From: Spirochaetaceae bacterium
Lineage (GTDB): Bacteria > Spirochaetota > Spirochaetia > SZUA-6 > Bin103
Direction of reading: 5' to 3'
DNA length: 6,959 bases
Assembly (NCBI GenBank): GCA_028820215.1
Contig: JAPPKD010000196.1
Location: forward strand, 1 to 6,959
Numbering within the stretch: position 1 is the stretch's first letter; every line of letters starts with the position of its first letter. A program made the translations under genes and the position numbers. A model generated the notes under the pieces. The model was given only the letters and a program-made list of their open reading frames with translations. It was not told where the DNA came from and did no database searches. Positions 5,767 to 6,959 of the stretch are shown one piece after another.

Positions 5767-6237
5767 TCAGACGGTTTCTCTAACTGGGCGCCACAGGTAC
5801 CTGACATCCGGCTCATCTTCGGGCGGCGGGCTGCGGCCACGGTCGTAGGCGACGAAGCCATGCTGCTCGTAGAACCGGCAGGCGCCTGCGTTGCTTCGCA
5901 GCGTGAGCACGCGCAGAGCGTTCGGCGACAAGGCCTTGGCATGCGCGACCAACGCGGAGCCGACACCCTGCCGCTGATCGACCGGGTCGATGTAAAGCTC
6001 TTCGATCCACTCGCCGGCCATCGCCATCACCCCGACCGGTCTGCCACCCCGAACCGCCACCCACAGCTCGTGGTCGTTGGCGATCCTGTCGGCGAAGTAG
6101 CTGCCGTATTCGTGGTCGGTCCGGATCTGGGCCGGCGTGAGGATGGTTCTCAACAGGGTGGTGATGCTCCGGACGTACAGGTCGGTCACGCGAGTCAACT
6201 CCGTCCGGCGCATGCGTCTCACTTCGAGTACGGGCAC
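5767..6237 (-). CDS. GNAT family N-acetyltransferase
   Basis: A 156-residue protein that transfers an acetyl group from acetyl-CoA to an unknown amine; the family is cytoplasmic. The fold is seen in order. A first strand LEVRRMRRTEL is followed by helices, then ELWVAVRGGRPVGVMAMAG (57-75), and then strand IEELYIDP with the acetyl-CoA loop QRQGVG (88-93) and helix SALVAHAKAL. LRVLTLRSN follows, and then the motif B segment NAGACRFYEQHGFVAYDRG (116-134) with the conserved Tyr123 and GF. The tail DVRYLWRP is typical. The start is GTG at 6237, chosen because the first strand would be lost from the ATG at 6213; a GTG at 6222 is also possible. No clear ribosome site precedes it. It lies 78 bases downstream of the HAD frame on the same strand and converges with the propeller gene. 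The substrate cannot be deduced. Confidence 0.88.
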   Translation of the reverse strand: MPVLEVRRMRRTELTRVTDLYVRSITTLLRTILTPAQIRTDHEYGSYFADRIANDHELWVAVRGGRPVGVMAMAGEWIEELYIDPVDQRQGVGSALVAHAKALSPNALRVLTLRSNAGACRFYEQHGFVAYDRGRSPPPEDEPDVRYLWRPVRETV

Positions 6238-6315
6238 GGCAGTGTTCTCAGCCCGACGCGCGGCAGGACGCGAAGCTCACTTCGACGCCGAAGCTGCAGG
6301 ATCTCGGCCGCCGAA

Positions 6316-6912
6316 TCATCCGCGCCTGAGCAACGCCGGCAGCTCGCTTGTGGCGGTCATCTCGGCATCCGGCATCACGTCCAGCTCAGGTTTCCGGCCG
6401 GTGCGGTTCAGCCAGAACGCTCGCATGCCGGCCTGCTGAGCGCCCTGGACGTCGCGACGCAGATTGTCGCCGACCATGACCGTCTGGCCGGGCCTCGCGC
6501 CGGCCGCTTCCAGGGCAGCGGAGAACGCGCGGGGGTCCGGCTTGCCGACCCCCACCTCACCCGCGACCGTGACCGCGTCGAAGTAGTGCGCCAGACCTGA
6601 TCCCGCGATCTTCTCGCGCTGAAGGCCGGGGGTCCCGTTGGTGAGGATGGCCAGCCGCCAGCTTCCGTGCAACGCCACCAGCGTGTCCTCGACATCCGGA
6701 AACACCACGTGGCGCGCCCTGCGCTCGGCCGGGAAGATGGAGGCCAGCCGTTCGGCGAACGGCGCGTCCCGTACGCCGAAGTCTGCGAGGGCGCGCGACC
6801 ATGCCTCGCGCCGGTAGGCAGGTGCCCGGCGCCGGAGCGCCTTCAGGTTCGGATCGTCACCGGGAAACCGGGCCCACAGTCCCTCCCAGGAGGCGATGCC
6901 GACGGCTCCTCC
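6316..6912 (-). pseudogene. HAD-family hydrolase, 5'-truncated (no motif I, no start codon)
   Basis: An open frame of 198 codons follows a TAA at 6913-6915. It encodes the cap and most of the core of a haloacid dehalogenase-like phosphatase. The cap helices (YRREAWSRALADFGV, 33-47; FAERLASIFPAERRARH) lead into FPDVEDTL. Motif II follows as LAILTNG (Thr91), then motif III GVGKPDP (Lys124) and motif IV VGDNLRRD (Asp149, Asp154). Motif I (DxDxT), which carries the nucleophilic aspartate and should lie N-terminal to the cap, is absent in this frame and in the other two minus-strand frames up to the window edge. No ATG, GTG or TTG occurs in frame before the GTG at 6708, which falls inside conserved sequence. 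A strong AAGGAGG lies at 6908-6914, ten bases before an in-frame ATC. A broken or recombined gene is the simplest reading. A shortened protein from 6708, or an unusual start, is possible but would lack the nucleophile. Confidence 0.6.
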
Positions 6913-6959
6913 TTAGAAACAAGCAGAATCAGGCAGTCTCCGGGACCAAGTTGAAGCCG

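Noticed and set aside
6929..6958. Possible C-terminus of another minus-strand gene, reading GFNLVPETA then TGA.
   Set aside because: Only nine codons are inside the window, too few to show coding or identity.

Overview
The window is uniformly very GC-rich bacterial DNA, packed with genes on both strands and with short intergenic gaps. No rRNA, tRNA, CRISPR array, insertion sequence or phage gene is visible. It looks like ordinary chromosome from a high-GC bacterium, probably an uncultured one. A PlsC-type acyltransferase carried behind an acyl ligase and a carrier domain, a sugar isomerase-like TIM barrel beside a GH43-like propeller, and a leaderless-type promoter would suit Chloroflexota, Acidobacteriota or similar phyla. 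The sequence alone does not settle the phylum.

Left part (1-3628), lipid and acyl-carrier theme. A large minus-strand gene running off the left edge encodes a three-part enzyme: an acyl-adenylate-forming ligase, an acyl carrier domain with its DSL serine, and a PlsC-type acyltransferase. It is divergent from a plus-strand gene for an exported chalcone-isomerase-fold protein. That gene converges on acpS, the holo-ACP synthase that attaches phosphopantetheine to carrier proteins. The ligase could load a fatty acid onto its own carrier domain, the PlsC domain could pass it to a lysolipid, and AcpS could make the carrier active. The CHI-fold protein may bind fatty acids in the periplasm. This grouping is inferred from proximity.

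Middle part (3681-5688), carbohydrate theme. A minus-strand sugar-phosphate isomerase/epimerase-like TIM barrel lies upstream of acpS and is probably co-transcribed with it. It is divergent from a plus-strand gene for a cytoplasmic five-bladed beta-propeller related to glycoside hydrolase folds. The 106-base gap between the two starts holds back-to-back promoter candidates. The propeller gene appears to be transcribed without a leader, while the TIM-barrel gene has a near-perfect Shine-Dalgarno site.

Right part (5767-6912). A GNAT acetyltransferase gene lies downstream of a HAD-hydrolase reading frame on the minus strand. The HAD frame keeps motifs II, III and IV but lacks the N-terminal catalytic Asp motif and any conventional start codon near its 5' end, so it looks broken.

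No clearly new multi-gene system is evident. The points most worth a second look are the ligase-ACP-acyltransferase fusion and its neighbours, the propeller whose N-terminus appears to complete its last blade, the leaderless promoter, and the headless HAD frame.
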